54,403 bases of DNA. Source: Pontibacter sp. E15-1 (GTDB taxonomy: Bacteria; Bacteroidota; Bacteroidia; Cytophagales; Hymenobacteraceae). The position numbers and the translations under genes are program-made. Positions 34,065-42,823 of the stretch are shown here, piece by piece. The notes under the pieces were generated by a model. It did not search any database. It saw only the letters and a list, made by a program, of their open reading frames with translations, and had not been told where the DNA came from. Positions within the stretch are counted from its first letter, which is position 1. Every line of letters begins with the position of its first letter. The stretch covers positions 1 through 54,403 of the forward strand of contig NZ_JAKVIR010000017.1 in NCBI RefSeq assembly GCF_022601975.1. The letters are read 5' to 3'.

Positions 34065-36101
34065 CTATTTGTTTTTGAGGAAGCTGGCGAGGTTCAGGTG
34101 GAAACCCCGTGTTGACTTTGCTGCCACGGTTTGGGGGGCGGGTTTCTTCAGCTCTACATCCCAAATCATATCGCCCACCTCCAGTTGGTGCACCACGTCC
34201 ATACCGGCCACCACTTTCGCGAAGATGGTATAGCGTCCGTCGAGGTGCGGGGCGGGGGAGTGTGTGATAAACCACTGGTTGCTCTCGGTGTCTTTTCCCG
34301 CCGAGGCCATCCCCACATACCCCTCCAGGTAGTGCAGCGGGGCAAACTCAGAGCGGATCGCGTAATCAGAGCTGCCCCAGCCGTCGCCGCGCTTGTCGCC
34401 GCCCTGCGCCACGAAGTTGGGCACGACGCGGTGAAAGTACAGGCTGTCAAAAAAATCCTGTTTTGCCAGCGCCACAAAGTTAGCCACAGAGCCGGGCGCG
34501 TCCTCTACCAGCAGCTGCAGCGTGATGTCTCCTTTCGCGGTGTGCAGCACCGCCTGCTGGGCTGCCGGTATGGTTTTCACCAGGGCCCAGTCGATGGGGT
34601 GGGTGAAGGGATTCTGCGGCGCGGCGCTTTCCGTCCGGTTGTTCAGGTAGTCCAGTGTTTTCTGTAGCTCGATGTAGGTTTCCATGTCGCGGGGCAGCTG
34701 GAGCTTCAGCTGTGCCTGCGCCAGAAAGCTGTAATCGCGGTAATGCGTCCGGAGGTTCAGCTTTGGGTCGCGTATGGCGGCGGCGGCCATCCCTACCAGG
34801 GCCACGTCGCCGGTGCCCACCGCGTGCCTGAAGATCTCGGAAAACTCCTTTTCCAGCCGTTTCGGGAAGTCAGGTTGCTGGCGCATCAGGATCAGGGCCT
34901 CCATAGCGGTGGTGGCCACCACCGGCACTTGCGCCGCCATCATCTCATCGGCTATATACTGGTAGTTGCCGTAATCGCCTGAGAGCGCCTTGAGCAGGTG
35001 CGCCCGATCGTAAGGGGTGCGCGCATTTTGGTACTGCTGTTTATAGCGGGTGTCCAGGTAGCTTCTGCTTTGCGGCTGGCTGTTGTGCAGAATCACCCAG
35101 ATGACGTTGCCACGCACGCGGGCGTCCTGCAGCTGCGGCAGCAACTGAAGGAGCGGCGGCACCTCCACACCACTGGGGTTGGCCACCAGAAACTCGGAGG
35201 TGGCCACCGCCGCGTTTACGTTCGGGTCCTGCAGGGCAGCCAGCACAGCCGGCTTTATCGCGGCAAACTCCAGCCCGGCCATGGCTCTGACGGCGCTCAG
35301 GCGCACCCGGTAATCAGGGTCGCTCTGCACGATGGTAGACAGGAAACGCGCTTTGTCGGTTGCCCGGACCTTTGCCAGCGACTGCACCACGGCCATCCGC
35401 ACCTCGGGTGCAGGGTCGGAGGTGGCCGCTGTCAGGAGTTCCTTCCGGTAGGGGGTCAGGTCGATTTTGGGGGTGCGGGCCATATAGTGCGCCGCGGCCA
35501 GGCGCGCCGCATACGGGTTGTCCGCCTTCAACAGGTTCACTGCCTCGCCGGTGCCTTGCTGCGTTACCTGCTGCCGCAACCCTGCCCGGTACAGGCCCCA
35601 GGCCTGCCCTTCTTTCGCGGAGGGGGAAGTTGGCGCAAACGAATTGAGGTAGCGGGCCCCGGTCGGGGTTGCCACCTTGCCAAGGGCCTCCAGCAGCTCG
35701 GCCTGCACCTGGGGGTGGTGCTCCAGCTTCAGGTGCTGCATCAGCTCGGCCTCTGCCCGGGCGCTCCCGGTCTGGCCGAGGGCATAGGCGGCGGCTTGCC
35801 GCACGGTTGCCGCGGTGTCTGTGAGCAGGGGAAGCAGGGCAGGCACGGCCAGCGAGTCCTGCACCGAGGCAAACGCTAGGGCCGCCTCCGTACGGTACTG
35901 TGGTTTGTGGTGGGCCAGGTATGGCAGCAGCTCCGCCGTGTTGCGCTCGTCCTGCAGGGTATACAGCCGCTGCAGCGTCGCATCCGAAAACTTGTTGGCA
36001 GGTGCCTTGGATGTCTTGGATTGCTGCGGAAGGTACTGGCAGGCGGTGAGGGCGCTAAACGCAAGGGCGAGGGCGCACTGAATCTTGATTCTTCTGTTCA
36101 T
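34065..36101 (-). CDS. HEAT-repeat lipoprotein with cyclophilin-type peptidyl-prolyl isomerase
   Basis: The product is 678 residues from MNRRIKIQCALALAF; an upstream ATG at 36134 would lengthen the signal peptide abnormally. The lipobox is LTAC with Cys21. Residues about 45-480 are HEAT/PBS-lyase-like helical repeats (VRQAAAYALGQTGSARAEAEL; VRMAVVQSLAKVRATDKARF; RVRLSAVRAMAGLEF). The C-terminal about 505-670 is a cyclophilin: FHRVVPNFVAQGGDKRGDG holds the catalytic Arg and the FxxQGG motif, then QWFITHSPAPHLDGRYTIFAKVV. It is likely a periplasmic or outer-membrane folding helper with a protein-binding scaffold. Confidence 0.88.
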   Translation of the reverse strand: MNRRIKIQCALALAFSALTACQYLPQQSKTSKAPANKFSDATLQRLYTLQDERNTAELLPYLAHHKPQYRTEAALAFASVQDSLAVPALLPLLTDTAATVRQAAAYALGQTGSARAEAELMQHLKLEHHPQVQAELLEALGKVATPTGARYLNSFAPTSPSAKEGQAWGLYRAGLRQQVTQQGTGEAVNLLKADNPYAARLAAAHYMARTPKIDLTPYRKELLTAATSDPAPEVRMAVVQSLAKVRATDKARFLSTIVQSDPDYRVRLSAVRAMAGLEFAAIKPAVLAALQDPNVNAAVATSEFLVANPSGVEVPPLLQLLPQLQDARVRGNVIWVILHNSQPQSRSYLDTRYKQQYQNARTPYDRAHLLKALSGDYGNYQYIADEMMAAQVPVVATTAMEALILMRQQPDFPKRLEKEFSEIFRHAVGTGDVALVGMAAAAIRDPKLNLRTHYRDYSFLAQAQLKLQLPRDMETYIELQKTLDYLNNRTESAAPQNPFTHPIDWALVKTIPAAQQAVLHTAKGDITLQLLVEDAPGSVANFVALAKQDFFDSLYFHRVVPNFVAQGGDKRGDGWGSSDYAIRSEFAPLHYLEGYVGMASAGKDTESNQWFITHSPAPHLDGRYTIFAKVVAGMDVVHQLEVGDMIWDVELKKPAPQTVAAKSTRGFHLNLASFLKNK

Positions 36102-36217
36102 AAGCAGCCTCAAGTTAAAAAAATACTGGCACACCCCCTACCAGAAAAATTGAAGGCGGCTAAATTTGACAATTCCTTTTTTATTTCTATTTTTAGGGAA
36201 ACAAGCCTCTGTAGCCA

Positions 36218-36706
36218 ATGCAGGAGATAAGTGTTAGACTATTTGAAGGTGCATACACCCTAAAACCCAGAGCAGAACGCCGCGCCGCGATTTTGGCCGT
36301 GCTGGCAGTAGCCCTGCAGATTGGTCTGCTCACTTTTCTTGCCCTGACCAAACATTTCGCGCCGGGGCTGCTGTTTGTTTTTTTAGTGAACTTACTGGTG
36401 CCCGCCTATTACTTTTTCAATCTGTGGCTCGACCGGAAACCCAACTACAGCCGCCACCTGACCCTGACGGTGCAGGGGGTATGCTATAGAGCCCGGTTTC
36501 TGCAGCGGGAGCAGGAGTTTGACTGGGACGAGGTGGACGCCGTGCTCATCGGGGTGCACAACGTGACCTTCATCCTGAAAAATGAGGAGGAGCATGACAT
36601 CCACCTGGAGCACATACAGAGTGAAAACGTTTTGATGCAGGTAAAAGAGCAGATCAGGGAAATGGTAACACAGCGGGAAATTATGCTCCGCTCAACAGTG
36701 GCATAG
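36218..36706 (+). CDS. Small membrane protein with PH-like C-terminal domain
   Basis: The product is 162 residues. Two hydrophobic helices lie at about residues 24-43 and 47-68. From about 75 to 145 there is a beta-rich soluble part (LTLTVQGVCYRARFLQREQEFDWDEVDAVLIGVHNVTFILKNEEEHDIHLEHI) like the bacterial PH domains of YcxB/YdbT-type proteins, ending in a helix. The function is unknown. The next gene, 15 bases downstream, has the same layout and aligns over this domain. The ATG at 36218 is the only plausible start. Confidence 0.65.
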   Translation: MQEISVRLFEGAYTLKPRAERRAAILAVLAVALQIGLLTFLALTKHFAPGLLFVFLVNLLVPAYYFFNLWLDRKPNYSRHLTLTVQGVCYRARFLQREQEFDWDEVDAVLIGVHNVTFILKNEEEHDIHLEHIQSENVLMQVKEQIREMVTQREIMLRSTVA

Positions 36707-36721
36707 CCAAGAAAACAGTAT

Positions 36722-37213
36722 ATGTATATAAACCTTTACCCTAACAGGCAGCTTCAGTCAACAAAAAAAACCGTGCTCGGGCTGGGGCTGTTCTGCGCCA
36801 CGGGCGGTGCCTACGCCCTGATGCGGGAGCTCTTCTGGATCCATGATTTCAGGGTGGGATGGGCCCTGAGCAGCGCCCTGCTCACGCTGGTTGGTTTCCT
36901 CTCTATTGCGGTGGCCATGGATAAAATCCGGCTCAAAGACGCTTACCTCTCCATCACGCCCGAGCGGATCATGTACCGCCTGACCCTGACGGGTCGTGAG
37001 CGGCTTATCCGCTGGGATAACGTGCAGGCGATGCGGATGACGGAACATGTCGTGATTTTTGACCAGAAAGAGGGCGCCCCCCGGCGGATGCGGCTTGGCC
37101 TGATCCAGCAGCCGGAGATGGCCCTGCACGTCTCCAGAAGCCTGATGCTGGCGGCCATAGAAAAAGGCATTCCGGTGAACGGGAAGGCTGCCAGGCCCGA
37201 GCTCCATGCCTAG
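36722..37213 (+). CDS. Small membrane protein, paralogue of the preceding gene
   Basis: The product is 163 residues with two hydrophobic helices (about 19-40 and 45-65), then a PH-like beta domain (AYLSITPERIMYRLTLTGRERLIRWDNVQAMRMTEHVVIFDQKEG) and a helix to about residue 150. It follows its neighbour by 15 bases and the domain architecture is the same (LTVQGVCYR against LSITPERIMYR; EFDWDEVDAV against LIRWDNVQAM), so the two look like a duplicated, cotranscribed pair. They could form a heteromer, but this is only inferred from the tandem arrangement. The function is unknown. Confidence 0.62.
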   Translation: MYINLYPNRQLQSTKKTVLGLGLFCATGGAYALMRELFWIHDFRVGWALSSALLTLVGFLSIAVAMDKIRLKDAYLSITPERIMYRLTLTGRERLIRWDNVQAMRMTEHVVIFDQKEGAPRRMRLGLIQQPEMALHVSRSLMLAAIEKGIPVNGKAARPELHA

Positions 37214-37532
37214 CCTAGTCCCGCAGAACGCCTTTCAGATACCCTAACCGTATACCATTCCTCTCCATCGCCTTGCCCAAAAGCCAGGGCGTTGTTCTTT
37301 TTCGGCCTTTAGTGGGTATGGGTTTGCATCTACAATCCGAGTATGCCCGCTACGCTTTGTGGTAAATCTCCCCAATCGGCACCCCCGGTTTCCCTTTTCC
37401 TGGATGTCGCCTATATGGTTTTAATTCGTTGATTATAAGTGTATTAAGTGCTTTGTTCCGGCTTTGGCACGGTTCTGCCATACCTCCAATCACAACAAAA
37501 CTTAAAATAAACTTTAACATCAGAACCGAATT
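37214..37532. other. Intergenic region before the PepSY-like gene
   Basis: This 319-base gap has no gene. At 37270-37303 CGCCTTG and CAGGGCG form a small stem followed by a T-rich stretch, a possible terminator for the two membrane-protein genes. The last 150 bases are AT-rich and probably hold the promoter of the next gene. Confidence 0.35.
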
Positions 37533-37871
37533 ATGAAAAAGATAACATTTGTAGCCGCCATTGCCTTTGCAGGATTTTTCGCCACTGAAGCCAGCGCCCA
37601 GACAGCCGCTGAAACGCCGCAGCAGACGCAGGCCGCGCAGCAGGGCAACAAGCAGAAAGTGACCCAGGAGCAACTGCCGGAGGCTGTGAAGACGACGCTG
37701 GCAAGTGATGTGTACGCCGACTGGAAAGTAGGCGATATCTACAAAGTGGCTCCTGAGGCAGGAGTAGCCGATGCAAAGGAAACGTATGAAGTGACTATGA
37801 CCAACGCACAGGGCCAGACAGGATCCGTGGTGCTGGATGCTGAAGGCAAGGACGCTGCCGAAAAAGAGTAA
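37533..37871 (+). CDS. Small secreted PepSY-like protein
   Basis: The product is 112 residues with a signal peptide ending ASAQ. After a Gln-rich linker (ETPQQTQAAQQGNKQ) comes a PepSY-like segment: QEQLPEAVKTTLASDVYADWKVGDIYKVAPEAG then DAKETYEVTMTNAQGQTGSVVLDAEGKDA. This is the layout of small periplasmic PepSY-like proteins common in Bacteroidota, whose role is not known. It ends in a strong terminator, so it is monocistronic. Confidence 0.75.
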   Translation: MKKITFVAAIAFAGFFATEASAQTAAETPQQTQAAQQGNKQKVTQEQLPEAVKTTLASDVYADWKVGDIYKVAPEAGVADAKETYEVTMTNAQGQTGSVVLDAEGKDAAEKE

Positions 37872-37890
37872 GGAACACGAATCCGATAAA

Positions 37891-37926
37891 GGGGCAGCCA
37901 TCTCGCGCAGATGGCTGCCCCTTTTT
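37891..37926 (+). terminator. Rho-independent terminator
   Basis: A perfect 13-bp stem (GGGGCAGCCATCT, 37891-37903, with 37909-37921) closes a 5-base loop, followed by TTTTTG. It ends the PepSY-like gene and separates it from the MFS gene, which excludes MFS starts upstream of it. Confidence 0.9.
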
Positions 37927-38001
37927 GTTTTCGGCCCAGCGCACGGCGAAGGCGTGCTGCCCGTGCTGGCGCAACAGGCAGCAAAATTTAAAGCGCGACG
38001 G

Positions 38002-38033
38002 TTGGCGCGGCAGCGGAAGGTTCGCCACCTTTG
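38002..38033 (+). promoter_or_regulatory. Bacteroidota-type promoter of the MFS gene
   Basis: TTGG (38002-38005) as -33 and CACCTTTG (38026-38033) as -7 are separated by 20 bases, the same spacing as before the yeiH-like gene. The ATG at 38053 lies 20 bases after the -7 box. Confidence 0.45.
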
Positions 38034-38052
38034 CACTCTCATAACAGCAGAC

Positions 38053-39231
38053 ATGGCCGAACAGACAACGCGGGTATATGGGGTGCAATTTGGCTTGCTT
38101 TGCCTGAGCTCCTTTCTCTTTTTCTCCAGCTTCAACATGATCATACCGGAGCTGCCCGATTACCTGAGCAGCCTGGGCGGTGCCGAATACAAAGGCCTGA
38201 TCATCTCGCTGTTTACCCTCACGGCGGGGCTTTCCAGGCCGTTCAGCGGCAAGCTGGCCGACAAGATCGGGCGTATACCGGTGATGGTGATCGGCGGGTC
38301 GGTATGCATCGTGGCAGGCTTTCTATACCCCCTCACCGGCACGGTCTCGGCCTTTTTGCTGCTGCGCTTCATGCACGGCTTCTCCACCGGCTTCACCCCA
38401 ACCGGCAAGGCCGCCTTCGTGGCCGACTTGGTGCCCACCGAGCGGCGGGGAGAGGCGATGGGGCTGCTCGGGGTCTCGGGTAGTCTGGGCATGGCGGCAG
38501 GTCCGGCGGCGGGTGGCGCCATTGCCAACCTATACTCCGTGGATGCCATGTTTTATACCTCCTCGCTGGCCGCGTTTCTGTCGGTGGCCGTGATCTGGCG
38601 CATGCAGGAAACCCTCGACAACCCAAACCGCTTCCGGATGGGGTTGCTGAAGATCTCGCGCAGCGAGCTGTTTGAGCCGCGCGTGCTGTCGCCCTCGGTC
38701 GTGATGCTCTTCTCTATGTTCGCCTACGGCACCATCCTCACCCTTATCCCCGATTTCAGCGAGCACCTGGGTATCCGAAACAAGGGCCTTTTCTTCACCA
38801 GTTTCACGCTGGCCTCGCTGGCGATCCGGTTTCTGGCGGGCCGCGCCTCCGACAGGTATGGCCGGGTGGCCGTGCTGCGCGTGAGCACGGGGCTGCTCAC
38901 GTTGGCCATGGGCCTGCTCGGGCTGGTGTCGTCGCCTGCGGAGCTGCTGCTGGTGGGGGTGCTCTTTGGGGTGTGTACCGGCATGAACTCCCCCACCATC
39001 TATGCCTGGACGATAGACCTGGCGCACGACGCGCACCGGGGCCGGGCCATGGCCACCATGTACATTGCCCTGGAGGCCGGCATTGGGGTGGGGGCCTTCG
39101 CCTCGGGTTGGCTCTACGGCAACGAAGCGCGCAACTTCCCGCTGGTTTTCTGGACCGCATCGGCCTTTGCCTTCGTCTCGTTTTTGTATCTTGTGCTACT
39201 TGTCAAAAACCAGCGGCTGGTTGCCCGCTAG
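38053..39231 (+). CDS. MFS-family drug/metabolite exporter
   Basis: The product is 392 residues with 12 hydrophobic helices, from MAEQTTRVYGVQFGLL. An in-frame start at 37837 would cross the terminator of the preceding gene and is rejected. The MFS motif A is seen in GKLADKIGRIPVMV (loop 2-3) and again in GRASDRYGRVAVLR (loop 8-9), and the DHA1-like motif C in GFSTGFTPTGKAAFVADLVPTERRGEAMGLLGVSGSLGMAAGPAAGGAI. The family exports drugs or small metabolites. The substrate cannot be named. Confidence 0.85.
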   Translation: MAEQTTRVYGVQFGLLCLSSFLFFSSFNMIIPELPDYLSSLGGAEYKGLIISLFTLTAGLSRPFSGKLADKIGRIPVMVIGGSVCIVAGFLYPLTGTVSAFLLLRFMHGFSTGFTPTGKAAFVADLVPTERRGEAMGLLGVSGSLGMAAGPAAGGAIANLYSVDAMFYTSSLAAFLSVAVIWRMQETLDNPNRFRMGLLKISRSELFEPRVLSPSVVMLFSMFAYGTILTLIPDFSEHLGIRNKGLFFTSFTLASLAIRFLAGRASDRYGRVAVLRVSTGLLTLAMGLLGLVSSPAELLLVGVLFGVCTGMNSPTIYAWTIDLAHDAHRGRAMATMYIALEAGIGVGAFASGWLYGNEARNFPLVFWTASAFAFVSFLYLVLLVKNQRLVAR

Positions 39232-39397
39232 GCGTGCTCCTGTGGGAAGGAGCAAGGGCAGGCAGAAACAAATACGCGCTGCGGGCAAACGCGGAAGGGG
39301 CCGGACTCGTCTCATAAATAGCCGCAGGGCCGAACAAGTCTGTAGTTTTTTTGTTACTTGCAGCACCGTGCCTAACGCAACACCTTGACCCAGCATC

Positions 39398-40231
39398 ATG
39401 AACAGCCAGTTTATACATACACTCTTTACCCATCACCAGCAGGCAAAGCACCAGGTGCCGGCCTCTGCCATCTGCCATCTGGTGGAGGGCGTGCTCCAAC
39501 TGCTTTTCCCGGCGCTGGCCGATGAGCGCTTCGAGACGGTGCGGGAACTGGAGACGTATGCGGCCAGCCTGCAGCAAAACCTGATGCGCGTGCTCTCGGG
39601 TATGGAGGAGCAGCTGCCCATGCCCGCCGGGGAGGTAGCCCAGCAGATGATGCAGCACCTGCCCCAGATACACCAGCTCCTGCTGCTCGACGCCGAGGCC
39701 ATCGCCTCCGGAGACCCGGCCGCACAGAGCATCGAGGAGGTCATCCGGACGTACCCCGGCTTCAAGGCCGTGGCCGTATACCGGCTGGCCCATGAGCTTT
39801 ACCGGCTGCAGGTGCCGCTGCTGCCGCGCGTGCTGTCGGAGTACGCGCACGCCCGCACAGGCATCGACATCCACCCGGGCGCACAGATCGGCACGCACTT
39901 CTGCATCGACCACGGTACGGGCATCGTGATCGGGGAGACCAGCGTGATCGGGAACTACGTGAAGGTATACCAAGGCGTGACGCTGGGAGCCCTGAGCGTG
40001 GACAAGGGTATGGCCAACATCAAGCGTCACCCCACCATCGAGCACCACGTCGTGATTTACGCCGGAGCCACCATACTGGGCGGCAACACCGCGGTGGGGG
40101 CCTACAGTACCATCGGCGGCAACGTGTGGCTCACCGAGAGCGTACCTCCCTATTCCAGGGTATACCATCGGCCGCAGATCGACGTGCGCCGCTCCGCCGA
40201 CCCGGCCGACGTCGTGAACTTTTCTATCTGA
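39398..40231 (+). CDS. cysE: Serine O-acetyltransferase
   Basis: The product is 277 residues. Residues 1-130 are a helical domain; the C-terminal left-handed beta helix has the hexapeptide repeats of SAT (GIDIHPGAQIGTHFCIDHGTGIVIGETSVIGNYVKVYQGVTLGA). The active-site His and Asp are in FCIDHGTG. It transfers acetyl from acetyl-CoA to serine, the first step of cysteine synthesis. The downstream cysK, 152 bases later, uses the product O-acetylserine and can bind SAT in the cysteine synthase complex. The helical domain is closer to the plant/EpsC-type than to E. coli. Confidence 0.92.
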   Translation: MNSQFIHTLFTHHQQAKHQVPASAICHLVEGVLQLLFPALADERFETVRELETYAASLQQNLMRVLSGMEEQLPMPAGEVAQQMMQHLPQIHQLLLLDAEAIASGDPAAQSIEEVIRTYPGFKAVAVYRLAHELYRLQVPLLPRVLSEYAHARTGIDIHPGAQIGTHFCIDHGTGIVIGETSVIGNYVKVYQGVTLGALSVDKGMANIKRHPTIEHHVVIYAGATILGGNTAVGAYSTIGGNVWLTESVPPYSRVYHRPQIDVRRSADPADVVNFSI

Positions 40232-40342
40232 GCCCAGTAAAACGGACATAACAGCAGGCCATACCCTGCCACGCGCTTTTTCTACCCACTACCACACGAC
40301 CACTACCGGTGCTTCTGCGCGCCCCAGGGCGACCAGCACCTT

Positions 40343-40350
40343 TAAGTTTG
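40343..40350 (+). promoter_or_regulatory. Candidate -7 box of cysK
   Basis: TAAGTTTG matches the Bacteroidota -7 consensus, 33 bases before the ATG. No good -33 box is seen, so cysK may have its own promoter besides readthrough from cysE. Confidence 0.35.
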
Positions 40351-40383
40351 TCTTAAACCGTAAACCTCTAATCAAGATAAAAC

Positions 40384-41301
40384 ATGAAAGCCAAATCAGT
40401 ACTTGAAATAATCGGAAACACCCCGCACGTGCGTATCAACAGGCTGTTTAACAAAGATGTGGAAGTATGGATGAAGTTGGAGCGCAGCAACCCCGGCGGC
40501 AGCATCAAAGACCGTATCGCGCTGGCGATGATCGAAGACGCAGAGCAGAGAGGCCTGCTCAAGGAAGACAGCGTGATTGTGGAGCCGACATCTGGCAACA
40601 CTGGCGTGGGCCTGGCCATGGTGGGGGCCGTGAAAGGCTACCAGGTGGTGCTGGTGATGCCGGAGTCGATGTCGATTGAGCGCCGCCGCCTGATGGCCGC
40701 CTACGGCGCCAAGCTGGAGCTGACCCCGCGCGAGAAGGGTATGAAAGGTGCCATTGAGCGCGCCCGCGAAATGGTGACGGAAAACCACAAAGCCTGGATG
40801 CCGATGCAGTTCGACAACGAGGCCAACGTGGCCGTGCACGTGAACACCACAGTGGAGGAGATACTGGAAGACTTCCCCGACGGGCTGGACTACGTGATCA
40901 CGGGCGTGGGCACCGGCGGGCACATCACGGCCATCGCCAAGGTGCTGAAAGGCCGCTTCCCGAACCTGAAGGTACTTGCCGTGGAGCCGTCCGCCTCGCC
41001 GGTGCTGAGCGGCGGCCACGCTGGTCCGCACCCGATACAGGGCGTGGGCGCCGGGTTTATCCCCAGCATCATGGACACCTCGCTGCTGGACGGTGTGGTG
41101 CAGGTAGACGCCGACGAGGCCTTTGACTATACCCGCCGCGCCGCGCGCGAGGAGGGGCTGTTTATCGGCATTTCCTCCGGGGCCTCGCTGGCCGCAGTCG
41201 CCAAAAAGATCGAGGAAGGGATTCCGGAAGGGGCCAGGGTGCTGACCTTCTGCTACGATACCGGCGAGCGCTACCTGTCGGTAGAGGGCTTGTTTGTGTA
41301 A
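40384..41301 (+). CDS. cysK: O-acetylserine sulfhydrylase, cysteine synthase (CysK/CysM type)
   Basis: The product is 305 residues. The PLP lysine is Lys42 in NPGGSIKDR, the substrate loop is TSGNTG (residues 68-73), the phosphate-binding loop is GVGTGGHIT, and the C-terminal SSGAS holds the PLP ring nitrogen contact. It makes cysteine from O-acetylserine and sulfide. CysK is inferred from the position beside the acetyltransferase gene; CysM or a related synthase cannot be excluded. A strong terminator follows. Confidence 0.93.
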   Translation: MKAKSVLEIIGNTPHVRINRLFNKDVEVWMKLERSNPGGSIKDRIALAMIEDAEQRGLLKEDSVIVEPTSGNTGVGLAMVGAVKGYQVVLVMPESMSIERRRLMAAYGAKLELTPREKGMKGAIERAREMVTENHKAWMPMQFDNEANVAVHVNTTVEEILEDFPDGLDYVITGVGTGGHITAIAKVLKGRFPNLKVLAVEPSASPVLSGGHAGPHPIQGVGAGFIPSIMDTSLLDGVVQVDADEAFDYTRRAAREEGLFIGISSGASLAAVAKKIEEGIPEGARVLTFCYDTGERYLSVEGLFV

Positions 41302-41324
41302 GCAAAGAGCAAGACACTCTCTTG

Positions 41325-41362
41325 AAAACCGCCCCTTGCTGTATGGCAGGGGGCGGTTTTTT
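41325..41362 (+). terminator. Rho-independent terminator of cysK
   Basis: AAAACCGCCCCttGC pairs with the complementary GGGGGCGGTTTT after a short loop, followed by TT. It ends the cysE-cysK unit 23 bases after the cysK stop. Confidence 0.85.
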
Positions 41363-41514
41363 AGTGTCTCCCGGATAGGTATGGGAACGTGCTGCCGCGG
41401 CACAGCCGAAAACATTGTTGCCCGTTCCCGCAATTATGGCTAATATGGTAGCGCCAAACAGTCTCCTTGCGGCTGCTTGCGCTTATACCGCACATTGCGT
41501 TCTCACTAAACACG

Positions 41515-41566
41515 GCAGGGGCCGGGGGAGTCTCTCCCCGCAGCACTGCCCCTGATAAACTTTTTT
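41515..41566 (+). promoter_or_regulatory. GC-rich leader hairpin before the lacI gene
   Basis: Nested stems (GCAGGGG with CCCCTG outside, GGGG with CCCC inside) at 41515-41554 are followed by ATAAACTTTTTT, a terminator-like shape. It ends about 20 bases before the lacI start, so it could attenuate or fix the level of the regulator transcript. Confidence 0.3.
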
Positions 41567-41586
41567 CGCCTTTGGGCGAGACGATC

Positions 41587-42618
41587 ATGGTAAAAAAGAA
41601 AAAGGTCTCCATTCTGGATATTGCCAAAAAGCTCAACATCTCTAAGTCCACCGTTTCTTTCATCGTGAACGGCAAAGCCAGGGAACGCCGCATCAGCGAG
41701 GAACTGACCGAGAAGGTGCTGCAGGTGGTGAAGGAGATGGGGTATAAACCCAACCATCTGGCGCAGAGCCTGGCCACTGGAAAAACCAACAGCATCGGGC
41801 TGATTGTGGAGAACATCTCAGACTCCTTTTTTTCCAACATCGCCTCGCTGATCGAGGAGAAGGCCTACAACAGCGGGTATGAGATTATCTACAGCAGCAC
41901 CAACGACGATGTGGCCAAGACCAAGTCTCTGCTCAGGATGTTCCGGGAGCGGCAGGTAGACGGGTATATCATCTGTCCGCCGATTGGGGTGGAAGAGGAG
42001 ATACGGGCTTTGATTGAGGAGGGCACGCCCGTTGTGCTGTTTGACCGCCACCTGCCCAACGTAGCGGCAGACTATGTGGGCACCGACAACCAGGAAAGCA
42101 CGTATGCGGCCTGCGATTTTCTGTACGGGCAGGGGTTCCGGCACATCGCGTTTGTGACCCTGGTCTCCGCGCAGAGCCAGATGCAGGAGCGTTTGGCGGG
42201 CTACCAGGGACTTATCGCGGCGCACGGCCTGGAAAGCTACCTGCTCGAAATTCCCTACCAGTTGCGCGATACCTCCGCCATTGAGCGCATCGGGGCGTTT
42301 CTGGAGGCACACCCAGGCATAGACGCGGTTTGCTTTGCCACCAACTACCTCGCGGTGCGGGGGCTGCAGGCCATGCAGCGGCTAGGGCTTAAGATCCCCG
42401 GAGACATTGCCGTGGTGGCTTTCGACGACATCGAGCTATTCCAACTCTACTCGCCCCCCATCACCTCTGTGGCGCAGCCCATGGAAGAGATCAGCAACAC
42501 CCTGATTAACATCCTACTCCAGCAGCTACAGGCCGTGCGGCTGGGCAGCAAAGGGAAAAAGGTGATCATACCTTCCCGGCTTACCATTCGCGAGTCGACC
42601 CGGAAAGTGAGTACTTAG
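41587..42618 (+). CDS. LacI-family transcriptional regulator of the glycan locus
   Basis: The product is 343 residues from MVKKKKVSILDIAKKLNIS; the in-frame ATG at 41467 would add a non-homologous leader. The helix-turn-helix with hinge helix covers residues 1-60 (SILDIAKKLNISKSTVSFIVNGKARERRISEELTEKVLQVVKEMGYKPNHLAQSL). The periplasmic-binding-protein-like effector domain follows (SIGLIVENISDSFFSNIASLIEE). Three AAACCGGTTT palindromes stand between it and the susC gene it faces, the classical LacI operator form with a central CG, so local control of the transporter operon is very likely. The effector is unknown, probably a sugar. Confidence 0.9.
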   Translation: MVKKKKVSILDIAKKLNISKSTVSFIVNGKARERRISEELTEKVLQVVKEMGYKPNHLAQSLATGKTNSIGLIVENISDSFFSNIASLIEEKAYNSGYEIIYSSTNDDVAKTKSLLRMFRERQVDGYIICPPIGVEEEIRALIEEGTPVVLFDRHLPNVAADYVGTDNQESTYAACDFLYGQGFRHIAFVTLVSAQSQMQERLAGYQGLIAAHGLESYLLEIPYQLRDTSAIERIGAFLEAHPGIDAVCFATNYLAVRGLQAMQRLGLKIPGDIAVVAFDDIELFQLYSPPITSVAQPMEEISNTLINILLQQLQAVRLGSKGKKVIIPSRLTIRESTRKVST

Positions 42619-42650
42619 GTATGGCGGTTAAAAAAGGTAGTATAAAGTTT

Positions 42651-42669
42651 GCTAAACCGGTTTTTTAGC
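42651..42669. promoter_or_regulatory. LacI operator site 1
   Basis: GCTAAACCGGTTTTTTAGC contains the palindrome AAACCGGTTT at 42654-42663, 33 bases after the lacI stop. Confidence 0.7.
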
Positions 42670-42732
42670 AATACTTTTAGGCAATCAACAGCATGGTTTT
42701 AGGTGGAGTACGAGAAGCATTCAGCTGAAAAC

Positions 42733-42764
42733 TTTATTTAAACGGTTGCTAAACCGGTTTTCTT
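42733..42764. promoter_or_regulatory. LacI operator site 2
   Basis: TGCTAAACCGGTTTT with the palindrome at 42751-42760, preceded by TTTATTTAA. Site 3 shares the whole context, so the repeated unit is about 32 bases long. Confidence 0.75.
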
Positions 42765-42823
42765 GGCCATTTGAGATTTGTTATTCGAAAGCATTTCTCT
42801 GGATCAGGAAGGTAGCGCGGATG

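Noticed and set aside
37837..38052. N-terminal extension of the MFS protein by 72 residues
   Set aside because: It would overlap the end of the PepSY-like gene and its terminator, and the extension has no membrane or signal character. A promoter and ATG lie at 38002-38055.
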